A stretch of 6,155 bases of DNA from an uncultured Alphaproteobacteria bacterium (GTDB taxonomy: Bacteria; Pseudomonadota; Alphaproteobacteria; Rs-D84). Shown here piece after piece: positions 5,499-6,155 of this stretch (its first letter is position 1; every line of letters starts with the position of its first letter). The notes below the pieces were generated by a model, which saw only the letters and a program-made list of their open reading frames with translations, did not search any database and was not told where the DNA came from. The stretch lies in NCBI GenBank assembly GCA_947589625.1, contig CANQCM010000061.1:1-6155 (forward strand), read 5' to 3'. Position numbers and translations under genes: made by a program.

Positions 5499-5605
5499 CG
5501 TAATATTAAAACAGGCGCGTACTGCGCCATATTCAAATTATATTCCGACGCGTATGAAACGGGTTTCGACACCCCATCAGCGGCAACCGCCACCGACAGT
5601 TTCAT
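5495..5605 (-). CDS. Possible 36-codon ORF at the start of the leader
   Basis: It starts MKLSVAVAADGVSKPVSY, ends APVLILR, and is not recognised. The ATG is part of the -10 box TATAATG, so the promoter described here cannot express it from that codon; a GTG at 5593-5591 or an upstream transcript would be needed. The composition is protein-like, so it may be the relic of a small gene whose second part is the overlapping 18-codon ORF. Weakly supported. Confidence 0.2.
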   Translation of the reverse strand: MKLSVAVAADGVSKPVSYASEYNLNMAQYAPVLILR

Positions 5606-5632
5606 TATATGAGAATTTATTTTTAATGTAAA
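5604..5632 (-). promoter_or_regulatory. Strong promoter upstream of the Cys-rich gene leader
   Basis: On the minus strand TTTACA (5632-5627), a 17-bp spacer and TATAAT (5609-5604) form a near-consensus sigma-70-type promoter. The expected start is near 5597, giving a leader of about 250 nt before the ATG at 5349. Confidence 0.7.
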
Positions 5633-5634
5633 GT

Positions 5635-6033
5635 AGTGATTAGTGGGTAGTGGTTAGTGGTTAGGGCGCGGGGCATTTGCCCCGCGTGGTTGTGTTCGTT
5701 GCACTCACAGCATTAATAAACTGGATTCTCGGGTCAAGCCCGAGAATGACACATAGGTGTTCGCTGCGCGAACGAGTTTAATTATCTGGATTGCCACGGG
5801 GTGCGTGCAACGCCGTGGGCTTATGCCCTGTCGTTGTCCCGCACCCACTCGCAATGACAGAACCTAGAATCAAAATATTTTTCCAAGCATTGCAACACAA
5901 AAGCCTATTCAAAGACCGTCATTAGTCTCTTTTGCTGTCATTGCGAGCGTAGCGTGGCAATCCAGTAAATAAATGTTGTCGGGCGAATGCCCGACTCCTA
6001 TTGACTAACCCCTAACCACTGACACTAATCACT
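5635..6033. repeat. Composite hairpin-rich intergenic repeat, copy 2
   Basis: Same orientation and order as copy 1, bounded by AGTGATTAG (5635-5643) and its inverse CTAATCACT (6025-6033). Hairpins: CGCGGGGC/GCCCCGCG (5667-5686), ATTCTCGGG/CCCGAGAAT (5725-5747), GTTCGC-TGC-GCGAAC (about 5760-5774), GTCGGGC/GCCCGAC (5978-5995). It lies between two divergent promoters and contains no gene. The first GTTCGC hairpin of copy 1 is lost here, replaced by CATTAATAAA-containing sequence. Confidence 0.85.
5786..5965. repeat. MITE-like element, shortened form
   Basis: It has the same perfect 13-bp inverted ends as 4457-4679 and a core (5857-5928) identical to copy 1 but for one base. The left inner arm is missing, by a 44-bp deletion relative to copy 1. 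Confidence 0.75.
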
Positions 6034-6042
6034 AAATTCCCC

Positions 6043-6082
6043 TTGACAAATTAATTGACAAATATTATATTTGGAATATAAA
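6043..6082 (+). promoter_or_regulatory. Tandem promoters of the last gene
   Basis: TTGACA (6043-6048), 17 bp, TATATT (6066-6071), overlapped by TTGACA (6055-6060), 16 bp, TATAAA (6077-6082). Both -35 boxes are perfect consensus. Confidence 0.65.
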
Positions 6083-6105
6083 CCTATTAACCAAGGGGAT
6101 ATAAT

Positions 6106-6155
6106 ATGTTGAAAGAAATTAAAATGAAAATTGCTGCGAGTCGCGTTCAACGCGC
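6106..6155 (+). CDS. Start of an unidentified gene (cut by window end)
   Basis: ATG at 6106 follows AAGGGG (6093-6098) by seven bases and two strong promoters, so a real gene begins here. Sixteen codons are visible: MLKEIKMKIAASRVQR. The basic start is not enough to identify it and has no clear signal peptide so far. An in-frame ATG six codons in is an alternative start, but lies farther from the ribosome-binding site. Confidence 0.6.
   Translation, partial: MLKEIKMKIAASRVQR

Larger units (their letters stand above)
5350..5603 (-). ncRNA. Candidate structured 5' leader of the Cys-rich gene
   Basis: Between the promoter and the gene lies about 250 nt with no long gene. It holds small hairpins (GCGG-CAA-CCGC at 5580-5590; GGGT/ACCC at 5561-5574; GGCGC/GCGCC at 5514-5528), two tiny ORFs, the 10-bp inverted repeat, a terminator and the ribosome-binding site. 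I match it to no known riboswitch class. Confidence 0.45.

Noticed and set aside
5365..5631. 88-codon open frame on the plus strand opposite the leader
   Set aside because: It has no ribosome-binding site, is antisense to the promoter, hairpins and terminator of the Cys-rich gene, and looks like no protein family.
6038..6099. Inverted pair TCCCCTTG / CAAGGGGA that could hide the ribosome-binding site of the last gene
   Set aside because: The left half overlaps the -35 region, upstream of both predicted start sites, so it would not be in the message; chance or a protein site is as likely.

Overview
This 6.2-kb window looks like a chromosomal piece of an uncultured, host-associated alphaproteobacterium. 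Three things suggest this: short genes with A/T-rich spacers, intergenic mosaics built on the 'CTGGATTGCCACG ... CTCGCAATGAC' theme common in that class, and a cysteine-rich secreted protein with repeats ending in a 'TGCYI' motif that I associate with gut alphaproteobacteria. The class assignment is an inference from style; no rRNA or other marker is present.

Left part (1-3112), conserved housekeeping. A small Smr-domain protein (+) runs tail to tail, with a 38-bp overlap, into a secreted M23 peptidoglycan peptidase (-). The peptidase is divergent from an M48 (HtpX-type) membrane protease (+), which is followed 11 bp later by type II thymidine kinase. The divergent spacer has promoters both ways and a perfect 14-bp palindrome between the -35 and -10 of the protease promoter. 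The peptidase promoter sits so close to its ATG that the message is probably leaderless. A tRNA-Arg(ACG) with its own promoter and intrinsic terminator follows.

Middle (3113-4306). Downstream of the tRNA lie two decayed copies of its 3' end, one inverted and one direct, the direct one with a second copy of the terminator: scars of integration or rearrangement. Next is a DXD-type sugar transferase whose frame is broken at a run of nine G. Removing one G restores the C-terminal HxxxxSW region and about 80 more residues. This is either a phase-variable gene caught OFF or a pseudogene/sequence error.

Right part (4302-6155), accessory. Two same-orientation copies (about 425 and 400 bp) of a composite hairpin-rich repeat flank a cassette of about 0.9 kb. 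The cassette holds a secreted Cys-rich protein gene (-) and its roughly 250-nt structured leader. The leader has a consensus promoter, two tiny overlapping ORFs, a 10-bp inverted repeat complementary to the ribosome-binding site, and an intrinsic terminator directly before the gene, which together resemble an attenuator. The repeats fill the spaces between transcription units exactly, and their hairpins differ between copies by compensatory changes. The window ends at the first 16 codons of another gene with tandem promoters.
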